Positions 23,642 to 37,870 of a stretch of DNA of 64,000 nt are shown here, in pieces. The notes under the pieces are model-generated. The model saw nothing but the letters and a program-made list of their open reading frames with translations. It was not told the origin of the DNA and did no database searches. A program made the position numbers and the translations under genes. The DNA comes from Toxotes chatareus (Eukaryota; Chordata; Actinopteri; Toxotidae). The stretch lies in contig CM028900.1 in NCBI GenBank assembly GCA_016801885.1, positions 11,860,972 to 11,924,971 of the forward strand, read 5' to 3'. Positions within the stretch are counted from its first letter, which is position 1. Each line of letters opens with the position of its first letter.

Positions 23642-25278
23642 ATTATATCAAATCCAATTTGTATGCAATATTTGTACTGGATAACACTTTATTCAGAAAA
23701 CATGTTTTAATGGAAAACATTTGTCCACTATCCCCATATCCATTTTAGTGAGAATTGTAATTGTAATATTTATAAAATCATTATTCAATTCATTTTACAC
23801 AGACTATTCCTTGTCAAACATTTGATGTTTCTTTATTTATTAATCTCAGTGGTGTTAATGATTCATTTTTTGGTACAAGCGGCTGGTGATAAGGGTGAAA
23901 ATCTTTTTTTCTTTTTTGTGAGTTGCTGCATGCGGCACACATCAAATCCTCACTAGGAGGCACAAATCTGAACAATTCCCCATCCCTCTTCTCCTGCATA
24001 TCCAACGCTGACGAAGCAGTAATGATTCTGCCAATCCCCAAAAGCCGGCCACGAAGCCACAGGTCACTGCTTAACCACACAGGGTTCACAGCACAGGCCA
24101 ATCCATTGTGTTGTGATCACAGAGAAAGACATCAGAGGAGTGGCACTAACACACTCGTCTGAGGAGCTTTCGCCCTCTCCTGCATCGTCCCCAGGGACTG
24201 GAAATGGCTCAAAGGGGAAGCTTCAGCAAGCCTCTGGCTCAGAAACACACCAGTGGCCCTGCGCTGGCCTGGTGTCGGCCCTGGACGGTCGCACCGGGGC
24301 TCCCAGGTCCATGCTAGTCTAATCACTCCAGCAGAAACAATGTCTGGTAATGATGCCTAGGACCCGAGTGCGTCTAATGACAACTCATACATAATTCAGC
24401 ACCTTTCACTTGGCTGCACGGTGATATCCTCATTAGTAGGGGACCCTCAGTGGCTGTCAGATGGTGGCCGCACAATCGCAGGCTCTCATTTTGTCTTTGA
24501 GAAGTGCAGCTGCTTCCATGACATCGCCAGCAAAGAGGGGCGAAGAAAAAAATGCAGTGCGGGTTTGTTTTATTTAGTGCAAAAAACCTTCCAGTTTGTA
24601 AAAACAAGGCTGACACGGAACCTGACACCAGGCAGGGGAAAATAATTAGCTCTCATTTTCTCAGCCTCCTGTTTCCTTCTCCCTGCTGTGTTTTCTACCC
24701 ACTAAACCACCACATGTCAGAAGAAATGGGAGGCAATTAGCAGGCTCGTTTCAGCCCTGCCGAACACACTGAAAGAGGACTATTTATGATGGGACAATGA
24801 ACAGCTGAAAGATTAAATAACGTTTGCCTTTTAAAAAGAAAATGACTTCTGGCTAAATGGGCTATTTTTGATTAAATTCAAACAGCAAGTGAAGAGCCAC
24901 CCTTTCTCCACGGTTTGAGACCCTAACAAAGGGCTGTGAGCAAGTTGAGGTGGATGTGGTACATGGCTGAGAATGAAATGTTTATTTTTCTGGTTTTATT
25001 CATGTCTAGTGATGCCTTCAGTGGTCAGTACAGCTTCAGTACAAGGAGACTGATTCAATCATGGCAAAAACATGATTCTGTACATCTATTTACAAGGTAA
25101 TGATTACTACTAAGCTTTATTGAAAATATTAATGTTTAATAACAGCCATGATCAAAGTAGATAGAACATTTATTTGTGACTGTCCCTGATCTTCTAGTTG
25201 CCCTAGAAGATCAGGGACATCTGATGAAGCCGATGAGCTTCATCAGATTCTCACAGCTGCAGACTATGTTGATGCAGT

Positions 25279-25315
<37 letters not shown>

Positions 25316-25416
25316 TGCAAACTTACAGATTTCCCTGTTCCTGGTTTCCAGTGGTACCCAAAGACCAGCTCCAGATTTACAGTTTTACTCCTTCCCACCT
25401 CTCTTTCCAGCTCATC
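21794..25416 (-). CDS. map3k20: map3k20 alpha C-terminal exons 15-19 (ribosome-sensing region)
   Basis: Five exons (25327-25416, 23232-23348, 23000-23074, 22662-22812, 21794-22515) encode residues 423-806. The first four form a conserved globular region (NLELVFGYHWKPGTGKS, DCKWKMYMELDGDDVAVTYI, PPFVMDKWIVGIQQNQRVDY) that matches human ZAK-alpha. The 722-nt last exon is low-complexity and keeps the human landmarks FSYAAAVRRP, SRSSSPT and GGWIKVERQK. In human ZAK-alpha this C-terminal part contacts ribosomal RNA. The fish tail ends RGRQRRGGRGGRGTGGRT, an RGG-type basic end, where the human protein has a shorter basic end. Confidence 0.93.
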
Positions 25417-28400
25417 CTGAGAGGAAAAGGTGTACAGTACAGTACAGACTGACACATGGACTGAAAACCAGAAACTACTTCCTGATGATGAAGAAGAAAC
25501 TCCATACCTTCAGTAGTGGTGGGAAGTGGACGAACCCAAGGTAATCATTAGTTAGTTTTTCAATTTCACACTGCAAAAGAGAAAATGTAAAATTCACTAT
25601 AATTCCAAACATCAATGAGCACAGACTTCACTGTGTAAATTATATGTGGGTAAAAAAAAAAAATAAGTGGATAGTTGTGGTTAATGGTTAACTGTGCCTT
25701 GCCTTAAGATGCATGACATGACCTTTGGACTTGACCCCCATGTCCCGCATGTCGGCTTCTGTGAGCAATAGCAATCTCTGTCCAGTGATGTGATTTTCTT
25801 TGAACAGGTCAGCGTACAGCTGAATATCATATGTACCTTCCCCTGAGGCAGAAAATGAATCAACCAGTTTTTAAACAACAATGAACAAATAAAGTGTCTG
25901 AAGGTGTCAAAGTCATATAGATTATCTTACAGTGTAAAACTCTAGAAAGTAAACGAACAAACCTGCACTGAATATTTGCTGCATCCAGAAATACTGAAGA
26001 AATAAAATAGTTACAGATTAGTTTTTAATTGCAATGTTATTCATACATAAGTTTGTAGGTACAGTAAATACACTGATACTTACCACGTGCTCCTCAGTCC
26101 AGGCATAGATGTCAAGGGTGGGCAGCAACTGCACAGAAACACAAGACAAATAGATGTAACAGCTGCAGAATATGGATGGATACAGACATCGTGTGTATTT
26201 ATGACACACAGATCTTAAAGTAAAAATCACAAGACTTAAGTAAATGTTATTAAAATGGAAAATAGCCGTGTTTTCCATGTCTTCAGAGCCATTACTTTTC
26301 CGGTTATTGTGCTGTGTGATTAATAAGACTTGCCTCTAATGGTCTATACCAAACCGAAATGTCCATCTGACTGATCTAATGTGATCTATTTGAATGATAA
26401 ATCATTTATTGCTCATTAAATGTAATCAGGCAGAAACTTGCCAGCCAAAATAAAGATTTCATCATTGTGATCATGAGACTGGTGTGTAATGACAGAAATA
26501 ATGCAATGGAAAATTGCACTGGAAAGACGACTAAATGAACGAGTGATCCCCATTCACTGTCTTCTTCCCACGACATCTGAAAACAGCTTGGATTATGAAC
26601 TGAAAGCCAGACTCAACAGACAGCCGCTGCCATACATTTCGGTGCAGCCTGCTGCCTCATAAAGCCACTCAGCCCTGCAGCATTTTCCGCCTCCTCCAGT
26701 GCTGCAGTTCGGAAGTAAACAGATTCAGAAACACTCTGCCACTGCCAAAGTCTCACTGGAGTGACTTTAAATCACTTTTCAAGCAGCGTATTGTGTTTCA
26801 CAGATGTGTTGCCATGATTCTTTCATAAAGATCCTTTGCATGCTGTTGAGAAAAGGTACCTACATCTCAAATTTATAATGGAGGCACACTTTTTGTGTTT
26901 ATGATATGTGTAGAATCTGCAGGAAAAAAAGATTTAGAATTGGGTTTAGTTCACACAATTCTGCCCCCATGTGGACTAATGGATGATGGGTAACAAGGCC
27001 ATGCATACTGGGAATCTCATGGTATGAAGTTAGTCTCACAATAAAAAGCTCAACAAAAATGCCTAGAGAAAAAAAATATATTACAGACTTCTTGAAATAG
27101 CTTCAGACATGCTCTGTTCTGTGTTATAAACAGTTTGGTAATAATTGTGGTAACAATTCTCGTGATACATTTGTCCTTACATAACCATATGTTAAAAAAT
27201 GGAAAGTACTACAATTAATCTAAGACTGACAGGTAAGCAGAAAGAGTTGGAAACAACTGATTTATTGACAAAACAATGAAGGATGCAGGAAAATAAATCA
27301 CATCAAAAAGCTGCAAGCTGTATGATTTTAGTGGAAGCTCAAGAGTGGAGGCTGAATGTTTCAGGATGCCCAAAGTGACCCGATTTCACACAGGGAAATG
27401 TAAATATTGGTGAAGGTCTGTGTTAATTGTTACATCTAGTCTAATATCTCTAGGGCCTGATGGCACAAGAGCATGGGCAATGTTTGAATAGGAATATTAG
27501 CTCATGGCAGGGAGCTAACAAGCAACAACACAGGAATACAGAGGATTACATCCTCATGAGACTGACTGATGATAACAAGCGAAGAGGACAATTTAATGGG
27601 CTATGCTCCAGGAAGCATGTCCTTCCCCCAGATGAAGCATAATACCTAACTGCACACTAATGCTAATACGATTTTCTCTACTGTAAAGTGCAGGTCTTGA
27701 GGCTAATATTCGGCTAGACTATATAGGGCAATCTTGTATGTAAAATATGTGATTATGCAAGTAAAATTAATATTACTCTGGTAAAAACAGTGACTTCTGA
27801 TTGAGCCACTAGTGCAGAAATGTTAGTACAGTAAATAATTTTATATTTTTAAAGTCTTTTTGGCCTTAGGACCAAGTCTGTCTTGAAAGTTAAAACATAA
27901 AATGAGAGAATGAAACTGTCAGTTGCACAACACCATCCCTCTCCTGCTGTTTTGAACCTGGGTCAGTCAGAGGAAAAAACATGTACTTTCTCATCTTGGT
28001 AAGAGACTGCGTCTCAACAACTGCACTCTACCACATCCAGAACAAATTGGCCAATCTTAATGTCAGCAAAATGTCACTTCATCATAAAAGCCTGGCCTTC
28101 TCTAAGCAACTGGCTCATGTGGCTCTTTCTTCACAGCATGGCACTATACATCCAGTACATTAGGCATACAGTAAATGACATCCATAATATCCATAGGTGG
28201 AGGGATTCAAATATATTCTATAACATGTTTCTGTGCTACATCGAGCTATTACTGAATTTACATCATGAATCTAACTTGAACAAAGCAGAAGAAATAGTAC
28301 ACCATTACACGTTTTAAGTAATGATTAAATTACAAAATAATCAACATGACTTAGTGAGAAATTAGTTTTGAAGTAGTGCTTCCACAACAACAATAATGTA

Positions 28401-31400
28401 TTAAGTGTGGTCACAGTATTTGACAGATGTAGCTGTGGTAACACCAAACATCGGAGAGGTTTATTCACTGTCGCCAGACCAAGTGAAGGGTCCCGTCCCC
28501 AGAGTCATGTTGATTTTGTGTCCTTCTCTGACACAGCTGGACTTGGAGGAGTTCTGCTTGGCCTGCATGTTGACCTGCATGCCAGAGTGCAGGACAGGCT
28601 GACCGAAGTCCACGGAAAACAAGTCCTCAAAGCCTTTCATCACGGACTGCAGATTCACCTCCTCGTTACTGGAGTTTGTGATCTGACACGACATCTGTGA
28701 ACTGTTTGATTCCTCCGTCTTTGACTGATAGAACGACTTAGCGCTTATCTTTTTTGTCACAGGTAAGAAGAGCTGAGAGGCAGAGACAGGTGAAGAGTAG
28801 GGACAGAGGGGTAAAAGAAAAAAGAGAGGATAGAAAAGAAAAGGAAGTAAGTAATCAGTTTCAATCCACAAAGTAAAGCGTAAATAAGGAAAGTGGACAA
28901 TTTTAACCCCAAAAAACAAGATGTGATTCAGAAAACAAGAAGGTAAAGGGACGTTAACAGAGCAGAGGAGTGGAGTAAAGGTAGGATAGAAAAAGAAAGG
29001 AAACACAGGAAATGATTCCAGTGCACTTGATTCAAAGGTTTTGTTGACTACTTCAAAGTCATACAATAGAACTGTGTTTGTGGTTGAGTGACATCTTCCA
29101 AGATAGCTGCACTGTGCACCATTGTGCCATGCTGGATGAGATAAACCACTGTGTATCACTCACAGAAACACTAGTGAAAAGAGGGATAAAGAGAATTGGA
29201 CCAATTACGGCTGACAGAAAATTCATCTCCAAATATTTTGATAATCTACTGATTGTATTTGACAAATATCTGCTGGTTCTAAGTTCACAGAAGTGCATAT
29301 TTGATGCTTTTCTTTGTTATTTACAGTAGTAAAAAGAATATCTTTGGGGTCTTGGACTGTTGGTCAGATAAAATAAAACTATTTGAAAATGTCACAATGG
29401 CCTTTGGGAAATTAGAATATTTATATTTATATTTTTATGTATATCTTTTTTACTAGTTTCTGACATTATATTTCAAAGGGTTATATTATAATTTATATAA
29501 TATAGTGTTGTGTGTGTGATGTTAGGGATGTTGCATTTCATGCAAAAAGGAAACAGCAAAACCGTGAAGAGACTGGATGCTCACAATCCAATATGAATTC
29601 TTGGAATGCAGCTTTCACTCTGTGCATCATGGTGCAAATTCTCGTTCGGCAGCCATGCACTACACTGCATATAAATGCAGTACTGCCAATGGTGTCTACT
29701 ATCCATCTCATAATGCGCTTCCCCCTCCCTCTCATTCCATGCTTTTTATTTTCATTTCATTGCTTTCCCATTTCCACTTCACCCCAGAGAAAGATTGGGA
29801 AAATTCTGTCCTTGTCTTAATGCAAGTGAGGAAACTAGGAAATACACATGTGAAGAGCAATGTAAAAGTGAGGTGCTGCTGCTGCTGTGACCACTTGACA
29901 GTGCATGGCTACTGTTCTAATGGACAACGTGAACCAAGGTGAAGAGGGGACAGTGAGGAACTCACCGGGCTGTTGGACTGTTCGATGAGTTTGCGCTCCC
30001 ACATCTTTAGACGCCGCTCTCGCTCCTTCAGCTCCTGTTCTTTAGTGCTCAGGTCCCTCTCCAGCTTCTTAAGTCTCTCAAGAGTAGCTTCAATCTCAGA
30101 CCTTCAGTATACAGAATAAAACATCAAAACAAAATACTTTCCAGCTTCCTGTCTGTGGCACTTAGTCCTAAGCACATCCTAAAGAAGTAAATCTCTTTGG
30201 GTCACAAATATATGTTTTCCAAAAAAGACTAACTTGCGTACTAAACCAGCTGGACGATGACAGTTTTAGTAATGTTATTCTAACTAAAGTAAATTGTTCA
30301 TTTGTTGAGAACTTTTTTCATTCACAGAATAATACACATTTAGTGCATTAATGAGTACAGATTACAAATGTTCAAACCCAATACCATTTTTTTTCATGGC
30401 TGCATCATTACATTAAATGGAATTTTTGGAAACTTAAGAAACTTTGGGGTTTCCATTGGAACTTCAGTTGCCATTATGTGGGTTTGAAAAATGTTTGGCT
30501 GCACAGAAGTTGTTTATAATGACTAATCCCCTGGCAGGTAACCAGAGTTTAAGAGGTTACTTTACTTTTTGAACAACAATGGAGGTCTATGGCATAGAGC
30601 AATAAGCTACGTCAGGCTTTGGTTGCACCGAAGGTACTTGTTAGGATCAATTCATTTGTAGTTTTGGTCTTTTCACAGGATTTGTTGACAGTAAGAAAAA
30701 CATGGAATATCACCAGATAAATGACACAGTGGGAGTACTAGGACAGTAAAAAGTGACACATTATAAAGACAAAACAAAATAAAAATCTTCTGTAGAGCAA
30801 CCCAGTGATGCCGTGCAGGCAGAAGGTTGTTAGGCTTAGGCTGTTTCTGATGCTTCAAATGCCAAGGACAGGACAATGTCTTGTGCACATGTCATGCTGA
30901 GTAAGTTTGTTTTGCCCAGTAGGTGGGGCTGCACAGTGTGTTATGGAAATCCATGCAGAGCTTCAGCCCAACAAAAATGTAGTTCTCACACTCGCTTTTC
31001 ATAAACACATCCCACACTTCCCAGGCAGGAAGGCCCATCCTTACTCCCTGCAGTCCTCTGGTTCCTCCACCCTGACGCTTCCCACCTCAAACAACTTCCA
31101 CTGTTACTCGACATCCCACATATTAGTTCTCTCAGTTCCCACTTTCCTGATAAACTTTCTCAGCATTTCACACCACCCTGTGCCCTTCACTGTTTTCACT
31201 GTCTCAGACATGTCACTTCTACTGCACTTTCCAATGCATTCATACTTGAAATGAACAAAGCAACTCTCTTTTCTTTAATTTCTCCAGACAATTGCAAAAT
31301 GAGGAAGGAAATGTCAACTCCCTTCTTAATCTTCATCGGCATGTTCAAACTTGTTGTGCAACAGGACACTTCTGTTTAGTTTCTCATTTTTGATTTTTAA

Positions 31401-34400
31401 CTAAATGTGCCTCTATTGATATTAGCTTCTTCCCCAAATAATTTCACGTAAAACAGGATATTAATACAATGATGTTACCACACAACAACCCATGACATAT
31501 GCTGAAACTGTAGCGTCAGTTGGAGTGGTACATTATCAAAGCTACTGGCTGGCATTTGACCTCTATACAGTAAAATGTACATTGTAATATAAGCAGCAGG
31601 ACACTGACATGACATTATAACTAGGAGGTTAAAGTGATGACTCTCACCTTTAACTGGTTGGCTTTTTCCATCAGATACCTTTTATAGAGTTTTTGTAGCT
31701 CTGTTTATTAGGTACATACCATCAAAGGGTAAAGGAGGCTATGATTCCTTCCCTGTGCACCCAGTATGGATCTAAACACCCACAGTCAGCACTTTAACCT
31801 CATTGTCATTCTTTCATCTGGAGCCGAATGAGCTGTAGTACATAGTCACAAAGAATGAGAAACATGCATTGTTCCAACATCTATTTCCTGCACTATATAT
31901 TTTCTATTTCTGAGTAACAATCACCTACCTGAGCAAAACAATCACGTTTAAACTCTCCTCTTTGCCAACACAACATCTCTCTACCATTTCTGATAGAGCT
32001 ACCTCCTGCTCCGATCAACAACAAACCTCACTTTTCACTTTCAGCTAGTTAAGATTATAGTATCAGACCTCTTGGCCTAAAAGGAGAGTTTCTATCTGAG
32101 TCATACATTCTCAGTTTCTGTTTTCCAGCACTGAGATTCACTTTAACCTGCTCCACCTGCAGATGGCTGCCTGGACATGAACTTCTGAGGAAAAACCTCA
32201 GAGCACAGACAAGCCCCGTAGAGAGGCAGACAGAGAATAAAGTAACAGCTGAGACTCAGGCTGTGCTGAACATCACCAAACCTCCAGCTGCTCATACAGG
32301 CCAATTAAACACTTCTACTTGAAAAAGATGGTGATTATTTTTAGGGCCTTATGGGTAAAGAGAGGAAGTATATCCAGATGGATGATTCTTTGGAGGTTTT
32401 CATGCCTTTATGTAGCTATCAGTGTAATTATTAAAGATCTATATGCACGATCTCAAGTCCTTTTTTGTATTTCATGGCCCCCATCAGCTACATTTCCACA
32501 TCATTCTTTGAAAACAGTTGCACATTTCCTTAGGCTGAGGCAGTATATTGGTGGAAAAAAAAAAAGAGGGTTATAAATACATTTACAGGGGCTGGAGAAT
32601 GGATGATCACATTACCTCCATTCAGCCTTGTTGTGAAGGAAAGAGTTGCACTGTTGAGGAAGTTGGCTGTCATTAGACATGGACTCCAAAGTAGAGAGGA
32701 TCTGCTTGAACACTGGCCTTTCCTAAATGAACATAAAATCATTTCCTCTGTATGTGATTCAAATGAAAACATACATATATTGCTCATGCACATACTAATG
32801 TAACTCTGTGGATGACTCACTTTTGGCTCTGTCGCCCAGCAGTTCCTCATGAGCTCAGCAAAGCTGACAGGACAGCCACTTGGGATGGTTAACCTCTGAA
32901 ACACAGATGATGAGTTGGCAAAATGAGCTGCTTGTTAGGTACTACACTGCAGGGGTTCTGATTCAAAGGAATAGCTTAACATTTTGGAAAATGTGCTTAA
33001 TCACTGTCTTGCAGAGAGTTAGATGAGAAGATTGACACCACTTTCAAGTTTGTCCGGAAACAAGCCTAGTTCTGTCCAGGAGTGTCCACTGGTTTCCTCA
33101 TGGTGACCGCAAGAATATAGGATGTAATTACCGGTACTTCCAGTTAAGAAATGGCGCCACACAAAACCCCCCTTAAATTTTCAACTTGATGTTTTTATGC
33201 TTCAGTTTTTGTACAGATGAAACAAATCACAAGTAATGTGGTATTTAGTTAGCTTAAAGGTGTGTTCAGACAGCAAGTAAAGCAAACTGTCACCTTACGC
33301 TACTCGCACAAAATTGACCACAGGTCCATTTGTACAGTCAATGTTTATTTAGCTATGAACAAGATATTTCACACCTACAGCCCTCACCAGGGACAAAAAA
33401 GTGAATAAAATAGAGTGATATAAAAACGTATTTAGGAACTTTTCAACATATAAATTTCATCACACGGTGATGAGATTTAAATAGTGACTAAGTGTGATGG
33501 AAGGTTTAATTAACAGGACAATAATGATTCCTCAGTTCTGATGGTCACTTTTAATCACACACTATAGTACCTCATTTTTCTCCACCACAAGCCAGGCCAC
33601 TTGCAATCCTTCCAGGCCTTTGAAGGGTATCTCACGGGTAAGCATTTCCCAAAGCACCTGTCACAGGAGTCAAAAGCTAAGGTCAGTAAACAACAAATTT
33701 ACAATATTGTGAAGTGGTAAATATACATGTATGTATGTATATGCACTGCCATAACAGCCAAGGATCTGCTGTTTAGCTCTGCCACATGGTACGATTTCAT
33801 AGCACAGAGGTCGAGATGTATAAATAGTGCTGAGCAGGTAAGTATGATTTATCTGCTAATATATAACATGTGCATTCATGTAATGTAAAAACACTTATTA
33901 GTCACTCGTGGAGACCAAATGCAACATACAAAACACATAAAAACATTCATTTAAGATTTCCAACGCTGATTAAAGGCTGCTGTGATTTCTGAAGTACAAT
34001 AACAGTGCTCGCTTAAAAATCTAGGTTCTTTTCAGTTGGTATTCAGCGGCGTCAGGAATAACAACCTGCGCTGACATCTAAAAAAAAATTAGATCATGAA
34101 AAGGTGGAGAAGAGCTATTTCACTGTATATGTGTACCTTATTTTTGCATTTCTGCTCTTGCCAGCTGCCTCTCATTACATGTATGTATTTCACTATAGAA
34201 ATCAGTCCCACGTAAACATGTTTGAGGGGGAAAACTGCATACTTAAATCTGCAATCATTTTGCAGTAACTCTGGCATATAAAGTGCTCATTGCAATCACA
34301 AACATTTCATTATCAACATAACCTTTCATTAATGCATTTTACATATTCTTTCATTAATGCATATTTTACTCTTCTATGAAAGGTTTTTAAGCTGGTTGAA

Positions 34401-37400
34401 GGTAGCTGGTGATGGTTTCTATTTCAAGAGTACCAAATGTCTTCAGACAGCAACTTCACAAGAGTTTTAAGAACAAGAAAGTCACAGTAAGTGTGTAAGA
34501 GGCTGTGCTGTTGCAAAGATCAAAATCACTGCTATTGTTCACTTAAGCAGAGAAAGAAATGGAGAAATGAAAACATCAGTGTGTATTAAGCATATCTGAT
34601 TCAGTTTCATACAAGTTGGATTTTAAGACAGAAATAAAAAAGCATTATTGTCTGTCAAATCCTTCCTGTAAAAACAACAACAACAACAAAAAAACATTTT
34701 ATAAATGAGTTCTGACTCAGAATGCGAGTCTCACTGTTCCTGTCAATCACTGTGATCTTTGATATGCCATAACAAATATCCCTGGATTTGATGACAGTAC
34801 TTGTAGAATAATTTAAAGAGAAATGACAGAAATCAACTTCTAAGACATAGTCATAGGAACAGTCACACATTTTGACCTATGAGTCAACAAATTCTTAGTT
34901 TAAAGTGTTGTGAAGGCCTACATTTATGTCCGCCCACAATGGCATCCTTCACGCACTGAACTGTCACCTTGGTGTGATGCGTCACAGCTCATTCACAACT
35001 TTATGCACATTTTGTCATGGCTACCTCTGAAAGACTTCACAACATTTTATATGCTGCAATATGCTGCAATATACTGAAACATGCAAAGAGGAGGTTAATT
35101 TATTTCCCTATGATAACAGTTTTAAGGACAATATCAGAAATAATACTTGGAATAATATTCATATATAAAATACATGTATTAAAGAAGAACAACTGTAAGC
35201 CATCTGTGGAGCTCCAAGCTCCTCCAGACAACAAAAAAATACTTGTCTCCTGTTTTCTAGAACAAACTACACAATAATATGTACATAAAAAAATTGCCAA
35301 ATTTGTTATTTATCTTTTCTTATCCATTTTTGCTCTATCAAAGTTGTCAGAATTCTAGTATTGCAGTGCCTGGCAATTATAATAAATCTTTTCGCTTTAT
35401 ACAATCTGCATACTGAAATTTATTATATCAGGATATACATCTTAAGCTGTGTCATCTTGTTTTCAGGGGGTTTCCAAAGCATACACTTACAAGCTCTATG
35501 TTTATATCCATGTGTTAATATTTTCATTAGGTGCAGATACAGCAGGGACGTTCATAAAAAAAAGGTTTTTGATCATCAAACACACAACGCATCTGATGAA
35601 TCCTGGTTTTTATCCGGTCATAAGGCAATATGTGCTAAACAATTAACAATTAGCTATACAAAATAAAAATACTGTATCAGACTAATAAGTTGAGTGTGCA
35701 ACTTTCCGCTTCCTTCCCTTCTTGCCACTTACCACACCATAGGAGAAAGTGTCACAAGTCTCAGACACAGGCAGGCTCTGGATCACTTCTGGGGCCATCC
35801 AGGGAAATGTGCCAACCAAGGACATGTGTGTTGTGTGGGTCAAGAACTTAGAAGCCCCAAAATCACAAATCTGAGGAGATAAGAACAGAACTGAGACTAA
35901 TTTTGCTGCTAAATCAAAATATTTATTTTGTTATCCATGGCCTCCTGTGACCAATGTACTTTATGTGGTTAATACTTAACATGCACCAATCAAACCAGCA
36001 GTGTAGATCTTTTCTCTACTGATAGAGAAGAGCGTCTGCATCTGGTGGTGATGCTAGTGGTTGTAAATGCAACTAATGTATTGTACTGTAATCACATCAG
36101 TCAGGCCTGGAGTCATTTTCTATTTTCATCACTGCAGTGTCACAGGCAAACGCAAACTGGCACACTATGGTCTTGGTTCATTTCAGAGCATGTGCCTCTA
36201 CAATACATCAGATACATGTAGAATGTTCCTGAAGAGGCCTCAAAATATGTTTGGAGTAACTGAATAGTTTTCCATAAATACTGTACCATAAATAACTTAA
36301 TAGTTATTCATAAACATACAAACTCTATCAAATAAATAAAAATTAAACTACTGTTGAGAGCCCTATTCTGTCATGAGGATTTGATAAATCTTATTTCTCT
36401 TAGCAGTAAGGCACAGAGCTGATGCTGTCGGTGGTTTCTTGTACATGCTAAGTTAGTCACTGCCCTCTTGTGTCCATATACTGTAGGTAAATAACAGCTT
36501 AAATTCAGTCATATCAAAAACCTACCTTGAGAACTTTGTCTGCAGCTAAAACAACTGAAGGGGAAAACAAGGTTTTAGAGGTTAGCAAAAGCAAGTAGTC
36601 ACATAGAATATCCAGCATTAACAAAATAATATTAATTTTTGATATGGTATAATCATGCTGTTAAATCAAATCTGTTACCATTCCTGGACTTCAGGTCTCT
36701 GTGGATCACCTTTACTGGGGCCTCTGAATGTAAATAGTGTATCCCTGAAGAGAAAATAAAGAGATGTTTTTCAGGGGGAGATCACTTCAAACGGACACAG
36801 CGTACACTGTGCTTCTGATGTCCCTCTGACATGTCTGTATGCCAATCCTTCTAACCCCACACTACTTGTGAATGAATTGGGGAATGTAATGTGTCTTTGA
36901 GTTGTTCATGGTCCTGTATGTATAGCGAAGCAATGAGCTGAGGGACACCTAAAGCTGCTTTGAGTAGAAATGTATTCTATTAAATATTAATGGGGAAAAT
37001 AAAGACTGAATGACTAAAGTTTTATAAGTTAAACACTGTCAGTTCCACTTGTATGCAAATGACACTACATCATGGACAAATGTGTATGATGGACAACATA
37101 TCATGTGTTTAATCATTTTCAGCACAGTTTGATTGTATCTAAAGTCACTCATCAATCTGAAACTTGTTCCAAATTCAGAAAACAGGGAAAGTTTTGTTTC
37201 TTAAAATCTTATACTAGAGTGGCAATCTATTTATATTATTTTGAATGGAATAAAACTGAGCATAGCTGCCTGGTTAGCTCAGTTGGTAGAGCATGAGACT
37301 CAACCTCTCAGGGTTGTGGGTTTGAATCCCACTCCAGGTGGCACCACCTCCCATGGGCTCACCACCCATGGAGGTGCCATAGGCCTTCGGTGCATTGTGA

Positions 37401-37827
37401 ATTGGGCGGGCTGCCCCCGCGACCTGGGCCTGGACCCAGATAAGCGGCAGATGATGACATGACATGACAAAATTGAGCATGTATGTATGTTGGATTTTGG
37501 GTAAATAGCAAATCTTTTAAGGGTCACATTATGGAAAAGCAAAGGAAGATTTAACTTAAGTTGGCTTTTTTTGACAGAAACAGAAAATGTTCCACTGAAG
37601 AAGGTAGGAAACAGTTGTTTCAGGCTCAATTTCTTCCGGTTCTTGCCATTGGTGACATTTTTTATTTGCACATTTCAACCAAAAAAATCATAATAATTTG
37701 CTATAAACACAAGTAACACAGCCTGTTTTTCATTCATAAAGCCTTGATATGAAAATTTTCAACATAAATTAAAACGTTCTTTAACTGGGTGGAAAATAGT
37801 GTGATTAAATAAGCTGTGTGTGTGCGT

Positions 37828-37870
<43 letters not shown>

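Noticed and set aside
28773..29159. A single 232-aa open frame extending upstream of the ZAK-beta exon
   Set aside because: The conserved part begins at the acceptor at 28,772; the upstream part has no similarity and is partly hydrophobic low-complexity intron.
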